From assembly GCF_027941775.1 (NCBI RefSeq), contig NZ_CP115917.1, positions 2,151,001-2,215,000 on the forward strand: DNA of 64,000 bases, in the 5' to 3' direction. The notes beneath the pieces are model-generated. The model saw only the letters and a program-made list of their open reading frames with translations, was not told the origin of the DNA and made no database searches. The translations under genes were made by a program, and so were the position numbers. This stretch comes from Tenacibaculum pacificus (lineage in GTDB: Bacteria > Bacteroidota > Bacteroidia > Flavobacteriales > Flavobacteriaceae). Shown in pieces: positions 35,593-44,868 of the stretch (positions are counted from its first letter, which is position 1; every line of letters starts with the position of its first letter).

Positions 35593-38500
35593 ATGGAACA
35601 AATAACACCATATAAACCAGTACACAAAGTACGAATTGTAACCGCGGCTTCATTATTTGATGGACACGATGCTGCCATAAATATTATGCGTCGAATTATT
35701 CAATCTACTGGGGTTGAAGTAATTCATTTGGGGTATGACAGAAGTGTTGAAGAAGTTGTAAACTGTGCAATTCAAGAAGATGCCAATGCTATTGCAATGA
35801 CTTCTTATCAAGGTGGGCATACCGAATATTTTAAATATATGTTCGATTTATTGAAAGAAAAAGGTGCTGATCATATCAAAATATTTGGTGGTGGTGGCGG
35901 TGTAATTCTTCCTGAAGAGATTAAAGAATTAATGGATTATGGAATTACACGTATTTATGCTCCTGATGATGGGCGTGAATTAGGTTTGCAAGGAATGATT
36001 AACGATTTAGTGAAAACTGCTGATTTTGCCATTGGCGATGTTTTAAACGGAGAAATAAATAATTTATCAAAAAAAGAAATCGGAAGTATTGCTAGAATTA
36101 TTTCTTCTGCAGAAAATTTTCCTGAAGTAGCAAAAGAAACGTTACGCACAATTCAATGAAAAAAATAAAAATTCGAAAACACCTGTTTTAGGAATTACAG
36201 GAACTGGTGGTTCTGGAAAATCATCTTTAGTTGATGAATTAGTTCGTCGTTTTTTAATTGATTTCCCTGAAAAAACAATCGGAATTATTTCTGTTGATCC
36301 TTCAAAAAGAAAAACTGGAGGTGCTTTATTAGGTGACCGTATTCGTATGAATGCCATCAATAACGACCGTGTTTATATGCGTTCGTTAGCTACTCGTCAA
36401 TCTAATTTGGCATTATCAAAATATGTAAATGAAGCTATTGAAGTTTTAAAAGCTGCGGAATTTGATTTAATCATTTTAGAAACCTCTGGAATTGGGCAAT
36501 CTGATACCGAAATTATAGAACATTCTGATACTTCATTATATGTAATGACTCCAGAATTTGGTGCTGCAACGCAATTAGAAAAAATCGATATGCTTGATTT
36601 TGCTGATTTAGTAGCTATCAATAAATTTGACAAACGTGGCGCTTTAGATGCCATTCGTGATGTCAAAAAACAATACATGCGCAACAATAATCTGTGGGAT
36701 ATTCACATGGATGATATGCCCGTTTTTGGAACAATTGCTTCTCAATTTAACGACCCTGGAATGAATACGCTATACAAACGTATTATGGATAAAATCGTTG
36801 AAAAAACTGGCGTTGATTTAAAGTCGAAAATGGAAATCACCAAAGAAATGTCTGAAAAAATCTTTGTAATTCCACCAAGAAGAGTTCGTTATTTATCTGA
36901 AATATCAGAAAGTAATAGAGCTTATGATAAAAAAGTAGATAGCCAAGTTATTGTTGCTCAAAAATTATATGGTATTCATCAAACCATTTTATCTATTCTT
37001 CCGAAGGAAATAAAAGAAGATTTTCTATCTAAAAATGGATTAGAACAAGATGAAATTTTAAAAGAAACTCCAAAGGATGAAATTGATTTTGCTAAATTAT
37101 TAATAGCGCAATTTGATAAAGTAAAACTAAATCTTGATCCTCATAACTGGGAAGTAATTTTAAATTGGAAAACCAAAGTTCAAAAATATAAAGACCCTGT
37201 TTATAGCTTTAAAGTAAGAGATAAAGTTATTAATATTGATACACACAGTGAATCTTTATCGCATACACAAATTCCGAAAGTAGCTTTACCAAAATACCAA
37301 GCTTGGGGCGATTTATTACGTTGGAATTTACAAGAAAATGTTCCTGGTGAGTTTCCATATACCGCAGGATTATATCCATTTAAAAGAACGGGTGAAGACC
37401 CAACACGAATGTTTGCTGGTGAAGGAGGACCAGAACGTACCAACAGACGTTTTCATTATGTGAGTTTAGGAATGCCTGCAAAGCGTTTATCAACTGCTTT
37501 TGATAGTGTAACTTTATACGGAAATGATCCTGGTAGAAGACCCGATATTTACGGAAAAATAGGAAATGCAGGAGTTTCTATTTGTTGTTTAGATGATGCT
37601 AAAAAATTATTTTCTGGTTTCGAATTAACACACGCTTTAACTTCTGTAAGTTTAACAATTAATGGTCCTGCGCCGATGTTGTTAGGTTTTTTCAATGAAT
37701 GCGGCAATCGATCAGAATTGTGAAAAATACATCAAAGAAAATAATTTAGAAAATTTAGTTGAAGTTAAATTCAATGAAATTTATGATTCAAAAGGTTTAG
37801 AAAGACCAACATATCAAGGAGATTTACCGCAAGGAAATGATGGTTTAGGATTGATGCTTTTAGGATTAACTGGTGATATGATTTTACCTTCGGATGTATA
37901 TGCTGAAATCAAAAAAACAACATTAGCACAAGTTCGTGGTACAGTTCAAGCGGATATTTTAAAAGAAGATCAAGCTCAAAATACGTGTATATTTTCAACA
38001 GAATTTGCCTTGCGTTTAATGGGTGATGTGCAAGAATATTTTATAAAAGAACAGGTTCGTAATTTTTATTCTGTTTCAATTTCTGGATATCATATTGCCG
38101 AAGCTGGTGCAAATCCGATTACGCAATTGGCTTTAACTTTATCTAACGGATTTACTTATGTTGAATATTATTTATCTCGTGGAATGGACATTAATAAATT
38201 CGGACCTAATTTATCGTTCTTTTTCTCTAATGGAATTGACCCTGAATATTCTGTAATTGGTCGTGTTGCTCGTAAAATTTGGGCAAAAGCCGTGAAACAT
38301 AAATACGGAGCAAACTCAAGAGCGCAAATGTTAAAATATCATATTCAAACCTCTGGACGCTCTTTACATGCTCAGGAAATTGATTTTAATGATATTCGTA
38401 CAACCTTACAAGCTTTATATGCGATTAACGATAATTGTAATTCGCTACACACAAATGCTTATGACGAAGCAATTACAACGCCTACGGAAGAATCTGTACG

Positions 38501-39035
38501 TAGAGCGATGGCTATTCAATTAATTATCAATAAAGAATTAGGTTTAACTAAAAATGAAAATCCGATTCAAGGTGCTTTTATTATTGAAGAATTAACCGAT
38601 TTAGTGGAAGAAGCTGTGTTAACTGAATTTGATAGAATTACAGAGCGTGGCGGTGTTTTAGGTGCTATGGAAACTATGTATCAACGTTCTAAAATACAAG
38701 AGGAAAGCCTGTATTACGAAACTTTAAAGCATAATGGAGAATTTCCTATTATCGGTGTAAATACTTTTTTAAGTTCGAAAGGCTCGCCAACGGTTCAACC
38801 TGCGGAAGTTATTCGTGCAACGGAGCAAGAAAAACAATTCCAAATTCAAACCAAAGAATTAGTAAACAAAGCAAATGACGGAAAAGTTCAAGAACAATTA
38901 GCAATTCTTCAAGAAGCCGCTGTTCAAAATGAAAATTTATTTGATAAATTAATGGAGGCGACAAAATTCTGTTCTTTAGGGCAGATTACCGAAGCTTTAT
39001 TTAAAGTTGGTGGTCAGTATAGAAGAAATATGTAA
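35593..39035 (+). pseudogene. icmF: Fused acyl-CoA mutase IcmF, two frame changes
   Basis: About 1147 residues after repair. Order: B12-binding domain ([32 protein letters not shown]); MeaB-like GTPase chaperone ([50 protein letters not shown]); and a mutase barrel ([40 protein letters not shown]). This is the layout of IcmF (isobutyryl/n-butyryl-CoA mutase). Breaks at 36154-36158 and 37693-37697 are both CAATG; removing one A from each restores [14 protein letters not shown] and [11 protein letters not shown]. The 3' end is duplicated beyond the neighbouring island. Confidence 0.92.
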
Positions 39036-39060
39036 TTTTAAAATATTTGCAGATAATTTA

Positions 39061-39088
39061 AAAACCTCACAATTTTTGTGAGGTTTTG
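39061..39088 (+). terminator. Terminator after icmF
   Basis: AAAACCTCACAA and its partner TGTGAGGTTTT form a hairpin with a T-rich tail, 26 bases after the stop. The icmF remnant at 44013 has a related terminator. Confidence 0.8.
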
Positions 39089-39181
39089 TTTTGTTATGCT
39101 GACACTCTTTACAATTTGAATAAATGATGCCAAGTATATAAAGTGATTTTTCTTTTACCATTTTTTATTGCACTCAGTCGT

Positions 39182-40978
39182 TTAATTAAACTTATTTTTA
39201 GATATTCTTTCTTCAAAAAATAATTTATGTTTATTAATAATATCTAAAATTAAATTCTCACTAACATTAAAGTTTTTAGGGTCTATTTCTACTCCTCCAA
39301 TAGAAGGTAATATTGGTTTATTTGAGGATAATATATCAAATTCACTCTTAAAAACCTTCTTGTATTTTTCTTGCTCGTTTATTGATAATATATAAAGTCC
39401 TGAAACTTTGAAAACATCTGAAACTACCCCTAAGCCATGTAAATATTTAAAGCAAAGGTCATTTACTTCATTTTTGAATTTATTATTATTATTGTATTTT
39501 TTGTACTTAGCATCTAAGATTAAAAATTCTTTAAATCCATTTTTTTTAAATTCAATTATATAATCAGGGTTGTAAATGTTTTTTTGATTGGTAAAGATGG
39601 TTAATAATTTAATTTCTTCAGGTAAACTTTCATAATATAAAGTAACGACTATACCTTCACTGTCTTTCTCAAATGTATAAGAACCTGCTAGTTTATTTTT
39701 ATTATTAATGATTTGATTAAATTCATAATTATCATTAGAACTAATGCAACCTTTAATTATGTAAAATACATATACCTCAAAAAGTTTATCAAAAGATTCA
39801 ATTTCTAAATTATTTTTAATAGAGCTACTTTTAATTTCTTTAGAAAATAAATTCTTGTACAATAACATTAACTCAAACCAATTTTTATAATGTGGAATTG
39901 ATGTAAGTGAATAAGAGTCAACAGGAAATTCAAATACAGGGCTATTTACCTTCAGTACGTTAGTGAAATAATCATGTGTTTTTTTAAAATGAGTAGTAAT
40001 TTCATTAATATATAATGAGATTATACTATAATATTTTGAGGTTAAATATTCATAAAAAGTACCCGAATATCTAGTTCTTAAAATTGTTTTTTTATTTAAA
40101 TTAGTATGTAAATCATTTAAGAGTAATATATACATTTTAGAGTACCCTAAAATCAATCTATTCTCGTATGAATTAAATGTGTAATTGCTAACTTGTTGAT
40201 TAATATTTGAAATAACACATTCTTTAGATTTAATTTTTAAATCATACGTTCCATTTTTTTTGTTTTGTTGACCAATCACGTCAAGGTTATGGAATAACCA
40301 ATCAAATGATTGATCGTCAATTAAAGATTTGGAACTATATGGTAAAACCTGATGCTCAGTTTCATATTTCTTTATAGAATTAAAATAGAAAATTTCTGTT
40401 TTTTCAGAAATATATTTACTTTTTGCATAAAGAAGCTTTAATGACTCCAAGAAAGAATTTTGAAAGTTAGAAAATTCTGTAGGTAAACTTGTTTTGTAAA
40501 TTACTGTTTCATCGAAATAATTGTTAAACATTAGATATTTAATAATCAAATCAAAATTAGTATCTGAAACTTTATGAGATATTATTTTAATTGAAGTACA
40601 ATTATCAATTTTATTTTTATAGATTATTTGAGGTTTTACATAACCTAGCTCATTTAAAAATAATTGAGAAAATTTAATTCCATAATTACTCACCCTAAAA
40701 CTTAAATTAGATTCATTAAATAACTTTGAATTTAATGATAAAAAATAGTGATAATCATTGCTATTAATAGAATAATTTTCATCTAAGCTAAAGCTAGTTG
40801 AACCTAAAATAAACTCGAATTTATCTAATTCAATTAAATAATTACTAACTATTTCAAAATGAACCATATCAAGTTCATTTATTGTTATATCATGATTTTC
40901 ACGATGTAGGTCATGTTTTTGGTAAGAATTGATAATTTTACCATTTTCAAAATCTGCTATATATAGATATAATTTCAT
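39182..40978 (-). CDS. McrC-like PD-(D/E)XK nuclease (DUF2357-type)
   Basis: 598 residues. The N-terminal ~400 residues are beta-rich then helical, with no recognised motif. The C-terminal ~200 hold a nuclease core: a helix with Glu (FDKLFEVYVFYII, ~398-408), then Asp472 in NPDYIIEF and Asp489-Ala-Lys491 in LILDAKYKKY. This is the PD-x(n)-(D/E)xK signature. That order and the McrB-like gene just upstream match McrC/DUF2357 subunits of type IV restriction. Its ATG overlaps the ATPase stop (TAATG), so synthesis is coupled. The DNA is more AT-rich than the trp region. Modified-DNA or RNA cleavage is inference. Confidence 0.75.
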   Translation of the reverse strand: MKLYLYIADFENGKIINSYQKHDLHRENHDITINELDMVHFEIVSNYLIELDKFEFILGSTSFSLDENYSINSNDYHYFLSLNSKLFNESNLSFRVSNYGIKFSQLFLNELGYVKPQIIYKNKIDNCTSIKIISHKVSDTNFDLIIKYLMFNNYFDETVIYKTSLPTEFSNFQNSFLESLKLLYAKSKYISEKTEIFYFNSIKKYETEHQVLPYSSKSLIDDQSFDWLFHNLDVIGQQNKKNGTYDLKIKSKECVISNINQQVSNYTFNSYENRLILGYSKMYILLLNDLHTNLNKKTILRTRYSGTFYEYLTSKYYSIISLYINEITTHFKKTHDYFTNVLKVNSPVFEFPVDSYSLTSIPHYKNWFELMLLYKNLFSKEIKSSSIKNNLEIESFDKLFEVYVFYIIKGCISSNDNYEFNQIINNKNKLAGSYTFEKDSEGIVVTLYYESLPEEIKLLTIFTNQKNIYNPDYIIEFKKNGFKEFLILDAKYKKYNNNNKFKNEVNDLCFKYLHGLGVVSDVFKVSGLYILSINEQEKYKKVFKSEFDILSSNKPILPSIGGVEIDPKNFNVSENLILDIINKHKLFFEERISKNKFN

Positions 40979-42087
40979 TAGTTAAAAAAGGTGAAAACTT
41001 GAAAACCACTTCCTTTCTCTTTTATTTTCTTTACTATTTTACTAGATTTAAATAATTGATATTTTATTAACAATTCTAATAGGTCATCAAGCATTTTTTC
41101 AAATGATTTACCTTGTCCTAATATTTGAGGTAATACAAATTGAGCAATAGCAAAATCTATATGTGAGTATTGATTAGATGTATATTTAGACATTAATTCT
41201 CTTGAAATATTACAATACTTAGTGATTGATTTAATTTTTCTTCTACTAATCAGAATTGAACCATCATTTTTTAATGTCTTAAAAATCTCTCCTAAAATTT
41301 CTTTTTCTTTTGATAAAAGACTAACATCTTTTGAATTAAAAAGTTTTTCTAGTTCTTTAAAATCATAAAAACCTTTAGATTGATAATTAATGTTTTCTAC
41401 GGTATCAAAAGTTAATGTATTATCACTTTCTAATGTTATTATTGGAGCTCTATCTATTAATCTAGGTGAAAGCCTTTCAGTTGTATGGTCGTTATTTATA
41501 GTAGCTATAAACCTCATTAAATTAGGAATTTTTAAAGTATTATGCGATTTTAAATCTAATTTTAAATTTCGTTTATCCTTATCTTCATCATAAAGAGAAA
41601 TAAAATCAGACCAATAATACTCTATAGGACTTAAATTAGCCTCGTCTAATAAAATATTCAATGGTAGATTTATTGGAGTTTTATTATAGCTTATTATTTT
41701 TTTAACAAAACCAAATTCATCAAATTGATATGTTTCATTTATAGGATTATTATATCCTAGTAAAACTTTTCTAGAATTCCAACCTTTTGAAACAGGCATT
41801 TTTAGATAACAGTTTTTGTGTGTAAAAAACTCTGAAAGTAAATTTGAAAGAGAGGTTTTACCTATACCTGGCAATCCTGAAAAAATTATTAAGAAATTCT
41901 GAATATAAAGTATAATAAAATTTAAAATTTCTTCTTTTTTATAGCTCCTCCCGTTATATTGTAAGAACATTTTTAAATCTTCTATAATTACCTCTAATGA
42001 TTCAGTGTTTGTAAGTTCTAGTTCTTCATCAATTAATAAAAGAAAGTTGTTTTCATTTTCTTTTTGCTCAGAATAGGAACCATTCAT
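40978..42087 (-). CDS. McrB-like AAA+ ATPase/GTPase
   Basis: 369 residues. Walker A is FSGLPGIGKTSLSNLLSEFF (residues ~71-79). Walker B is LPLNILLDEANLSPIEYYW (~145-151), close to the McrB form. Sensor 1 is RFIATINND (~193-200), and an arginine pair lies in LSPRLIDRAP. McrB subunits form nucleotide-driven rings that move along DNA and activate McrC. Unlike E. coli McrB there is no DNA-binding N-terminal domain, only ~60 residues before the AAA core. Target recognition may therefore lie in the IF-2-N/coiled-coil protein encoded 17 bases upstream. Confidence 0.82.
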   Translation of the reverse strand: MNGSYSEQKENENNFLLLIDEELELTNTESLEVIIEDLKMFLQYNGRSYKKEEILNFIILYIQNFLIIFSGLPGIGKTSLSNLLSEFFTHKNCYLKMPVSKGWNSRKVLLGYNNPINETYQFDEFGFVKKIISYNKTPINLPLNILLDEANLSPIEYYWSDFISLYDEDKDKRNLKLDLKSHNTLKIPNLMRFIATINNDHTTERLSPRLIDRAPIITLESDNTLTFDTVENINYQSKGFYDFKELEKLFNSKDVSLLSKEKEILGEIFKTLKNDGSILISRRKIKSITKYCNISRELMSKYTSNQYSHIDFAIAQFVLPQILGQGKSFEKMLDDLLELLIKYQLFKSSKIVKKIKEKGSGFQVFTFFN

Positions 42088-42104
42088 TAATTCAAAATAA
42101 GGAC

Positions 42105-43787
42105 TTATTTCCCTGATTTTTTTTCAATATCTTCTTTCGATTCTTTAACTAAATCTTTTTGTAGCTCCGTTATTTGTTTTTCTAATGTATTTTTCTTATT
42201 TCCTAGTTCTATTATACTGTTATAAGACGTATCTAATTCACTTTTATTCTCTTCAATCGTATTTTTTAATGTTTCGAATGTTTCAACTATTTTTAGCTCT
42301 TGTTTTTTATCAATGATAGATTTTTCAATACTAGCTAATTCTTTACTACTCTCAATAATACTCTCTTTTTCGTTTGAAAGCTTTTGTAAATCAAATTCTA
42401 ACTTCTTTTTTTCTTCTTTATTATTATCAACAGATATAATTAAATCTTTTTCTTCTTCTTTTAATGAATCTATAGAAGATTGTATCTCTTCTAAATCTTT
42501 TTTAGCTTTTATTTCAGCCTCTTTTTTGAGTTCTTCTATTTTATCTTGTATTACCCCTTCCTTATTTCTATTAATATAAGAATCTACATACTCTTTACCT
42601 AAATCAGTTTGTAAATAACTAGGTAAGATGTTGAGCTTAATAAAATCAAATACTTTTTCTGAACCCGCTTTTATTTTAAGAAATTTTTGATATCTTAGTT
42701 TATTAATTTCATTAAAACCTCCTTTTAATAACTTACTCTCATCTTCTTTTTCTGGAAATGAAGCTTCAATTATCTTTATAATTTTTTCATTACTTTCATT
42801 TAGAATTAGATTAACAGGTTTAACTTCTTTTAATAGATGTTTTATATTTGTGATATAAGAATCTTCTTTTCGTTGACTACGATTAAAATAATATTTATTT
42901 ACTATATATTCTTTTAAGTCAACTGTATCAAATTCATGGATTACATCTTGATAATCTTCGCTTAATCCTAAGTTTTTGGTAAGTAATGATTGGACTTTAT
43001 ATTCATATAGTTTGTCGTCATCTTCATCTATATCTTCATATAAATCCTCTTCGGTAAAATTACTACTAATAGCTAATGGACCAAAAATTTTGTCATTATC
43101 CTTAATAAAAACAAACGAATGATTTTTGTAAGGAAGAGATATAACACCTTCTTCTATAACTTTATTTAAATCTTGATTAATTATCAATGGTAATTTACTG
43201 ATACTAGAAGTTCCTCTTCCAGAAGATTGATATTTCGGACTAGAATCTTTAGTCTCATCATAACTATTAGTTTCTTCGTATTCTATTCTGAATAATTCGT
43301 TTTCATCAAAAACATCTTCGATATCAGAATGAAAATTATAAGGAACTATAACACTCCCTCCATTAGGAAAAAACTCTTTAACATTAACTTTATCAATTTG
43401 TATAATTTGAAAATTATTAAAGAACGAATATTCAGGTCTAACATAACCTACAGTTCTTGCATTTGTTACAATGCGTGTAGCTAATAAGGTTTTATAGTTG
43501 TTAATTATAGGTTCTATTAGTTCATCAACTTTAACATTTGAAATTGGTTTTTTCTTAGATTTAGGTATAGAATCTAAATCAATTTTTCCAACTATTTTTA
43601 CACCTGTACTTTTTTCTTGGGTAGGTTTAAACTCTTCTTTTAGTATACTGTACTCTTTCTCAGTTATTTTTGCTGTAGGTCTAGCTTCAATTTTAACCCC
43701 CTTTTTAGCTAGAAACTCAACAGCTCTATCGAGTGATATATTTAGCTCTCTTAGAACTTTATTTAATCTAAAAATTTTTATTTCCAT
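42105..43787 (-). CDS. IF-2-N-like domain fused to long coiled coil (candidate sensor subunit)
   Basis: 560 residues. Residues ~5-55 (FRLNKVLRELNISLDRAVEF, LAKKGVKIEARPTAKI) look like the N-terminal domain of flavobacterial translation factor IF-2. A middle region of ~330 residues is acidic and unrecognised (SLPYKNHSFVFIKDNDKIFG, EDLYEDIDEDDDK). Residues ~415-555 are a long coiled coil (KIEELKKEAEIKAKKDLEE). There are no GTPase or other IF-2 domains. It is the first gene of an operon with the McrB-like and McrC-like genes. A target-sensing or scaffold role is inference. I know no named family with this layout. Confidence 0.65.
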   Translation of the reverse strand: MEIKIFRLNKVLRELNISLDRAVEFLAKKGVKIEARPTAKITEKEYSILKEEFKPTQEKSTGVKIVGKIDLDSIPKSKKKPISNVKVDELIEPIINNYKTLLATRIVTNARTVGYVRPEYSFFNNFQIIQIDKVNVKEFFPNGGSVIVPYNFHSDIEDVFDENELFRIEYEETNSYDETKDSSPKYQSSGRGTSSISKLPLIINQDLNKVIEEGVISLPYKNHSFVFIKDNDKIFGPLAISSNFTEEDLYEDIDEDDDKLYEYKVQSLLTKNLGLSEDYQDVIHEFDTVDLKEYIVNKYYFNRSQRKEDSYITNIKHLLKEVKPVNLILNESNEKIIKIIEASFPEKEDESKLLKGGFNEINKLRYQKFLKIKAGSEKVFDFIKLNILPSYLQTDLGKEYVDSYINRNKEGVIQDKIEELKKEAEIKAKKDLEEIQSSIDSLKEEEKDLIISVDNNKEEKKKLEFDLQKLSNEKESIIESSKELASIEKSIIDKKQELKIVETFETLKNTIEENKSELDTSYNSIIELGNKKNTLEKQITELQKDLVKESKEDIEKKSGK

Positions 43788-43974
43788 TATATCTCAAATA
43801 ACAATTTAGCAATGTGAAATTAGCTAAAATTTAAAACTTATACGTTAAAAATTTAAAGTAAATTTTGTTTAAAAATAAATTAAAGGTTATCACTATTTTT
43901 TTCATAAGTGTTAAAATTTACACATAAAAAAAACAGAATTCAAACTATTATTATCGATATTTTTTAATCCTATT

Positions 43975-44007
43975 ATTGGATTTTTCATTAAAACGAACAA
44001 ATCCAAT
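43975..44007. repeat. 9-bp inverted repeat at the right edge of the island
   Basis: ATTGGATTT (43975-43983) and AAATCCAAT (43999-44007) are exact inverses, 16 bases apart. They end five bases before the icmF remnant. The rest of 43788-43974 is AT-rich upstream DNA of the operon; no clear promoter was picked. Confidence 0.5.
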
Positions 44008-44012
44008 CAAGA

Positions 44013-44166
44013 AAAAGTTCAAGAACAATTAGCGATTTTACAAGAAGCGGCTGTTCAAAATGAAAATTTATTCGATAAATTAATGGAGGCTACTAAGTTT
44101 TGTTCTTTAGGGCAAATTACCGAAGCTTTATTTAAAGTTGGTGGTCAATATAGAAGAAATATGTAA
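44013..44166 (+). pseudogene. Remnant copy of the icmF 3' end
   Basis: 154 bases match icmF 38882-39035 with 11 differences. All 11 leave the protein unchanged ([20 protein letters not shown] to QYRRNM-stop). There is no start codon or upstream gene, so it is not expressed as a protein. The pure synonymous divergence shows it came from a functional icmF allele. It marks the distal border of the inserted three-gene island. Confidence 0.9.
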
Positions 44167-44207
44167 GCTGATATTTAATAATAAATAGTACTAAAATTAA
44201 CACATTA

Positions 44208-44239
44208 CACCTCACAGGTTTTAAAAATCTGTGAGGTGT
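44208..44239 (+). terminator. Terminator of the ancestral icmF copy
   Basis: ACACCTCACAG and CTGTGAGGTGT pair around GTTTTAAAAAT, 42 bases after the remnant's stop. It resembles the terminator after the intact icmF gene. Between here and the next gene, an ATGATAAAAGTCAT half-palindrome (44294) is the only other feature seen. Confidence 0.7.
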
Positions 44240-44361
44240 TATTTTTAACCTCTATTTCTTACAGATAAAAATAAATCAATAAAAAACAAAAGCATGATAA
44301 AAGTCATTTAATAAGATTAATAGCTAGCGTAATTTAGCAGTAACAAATTAAAAGATTAATT

Positions 44362-44784
44362 ATGGAATTAAGCACAACAGAAGGACAGTTAGAAATTGTA
44401 ATGGAAAAACCTGCTTTTAATAAATTTTCTTTAAAAGAAGCTGGCTTAAAAGAAGATTCATATACGGTTGAAGGTGGTAACTTACGTTTAAAAATAGAAT
44501 TAGGATATATTCAAGATTATCGTTTTTATAAAATGCCTGTTATCGAATTAGAATACGAAAACAACATTAAAGAAAGCGGATGGATTGTAGAGTTTAATGG
44601 TGAAAATATTTTAGAAGCAAAAGATCATTCGGGTTCTAAAACGGTTTTATTATTAAACCGTAATAAGATGAGTAAATTAGTGCATCGTCACGAAAACACT
44701 TTAATTATTCATGGTGATTTTTCTGAAGAAGTAAAAATTAAAAGTTCTAGTACACTTAACATATTAGAAGAAATAGGACATTAA
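44362..44784 (+). CDS. Hypothetical protein (140 residues)
   Basis: Not recognised. The sequence is soluble and beta-rich (GGNLRLKIELGYIQDYRFYK, PVIELEYENNIKESGWIVE, SKTVLLLNRNKMSKLVH, ENTLIIHGDFSEEVKIKSS). There is no signal peptide, Cys or membrane segment. The charged, regular pattern and clear ATG with upstream A-rich leader suggest a real gene. It is monocistronic, convergent with recQ across a bidirectional terminator, and lies just outside the restriction-like island. Confidence 0.6.
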   Translation: MELSTTEGQLEIVMEKPAFNKFSLKEAGLKEDSYTVEGGNLRLKIELGYIQDYRFYKMPVIELEYENNIKESGWIVEFNGENILEAKDHSGSKTVLLLNRNKMSKLVHRHENTLIIHGDFSEEVKIKSSSTLNILEEIGH

Positions 44785-44819
44785 TATAATAGTATTGTTA
44801 TACTATAAAGTGGGGGGTA

Positions 44820-44855
44820 AAAAGCTCAGATAATTAATTTATCTGAGCTTTTTTA
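44820..44855. terminator. Bidirectional terminator
   Basis: AAGCTCAGATAA and TTATCTGAGCTT form a 12-bp stem, with A and T runs outside. It sits between the convergent hypothetical gene and recQ. Confidence 0.85.
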
Positions 44856-44868
44856 AAATATTATAATC

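Noticed and set aside
36154-37697. IcmF as three separate genes
   Set aside because: Both breaks are single extra bases in CAATG and the domains join exactly as in fused IcmF.
42105-43787. Annotating the 560-residue gene as translation factor IF-2
   Set aside because: Only the short N-terminal domain is similar; the GTPase and C-terminal domains are absent and the rest is acidic plus coiled coil.
44013-44166. Remnant read as part of an insertion sequence
   Set aside because: It encodes the icmF C-terminus with only synonymous changes; no transposase or terminal repeats are present.
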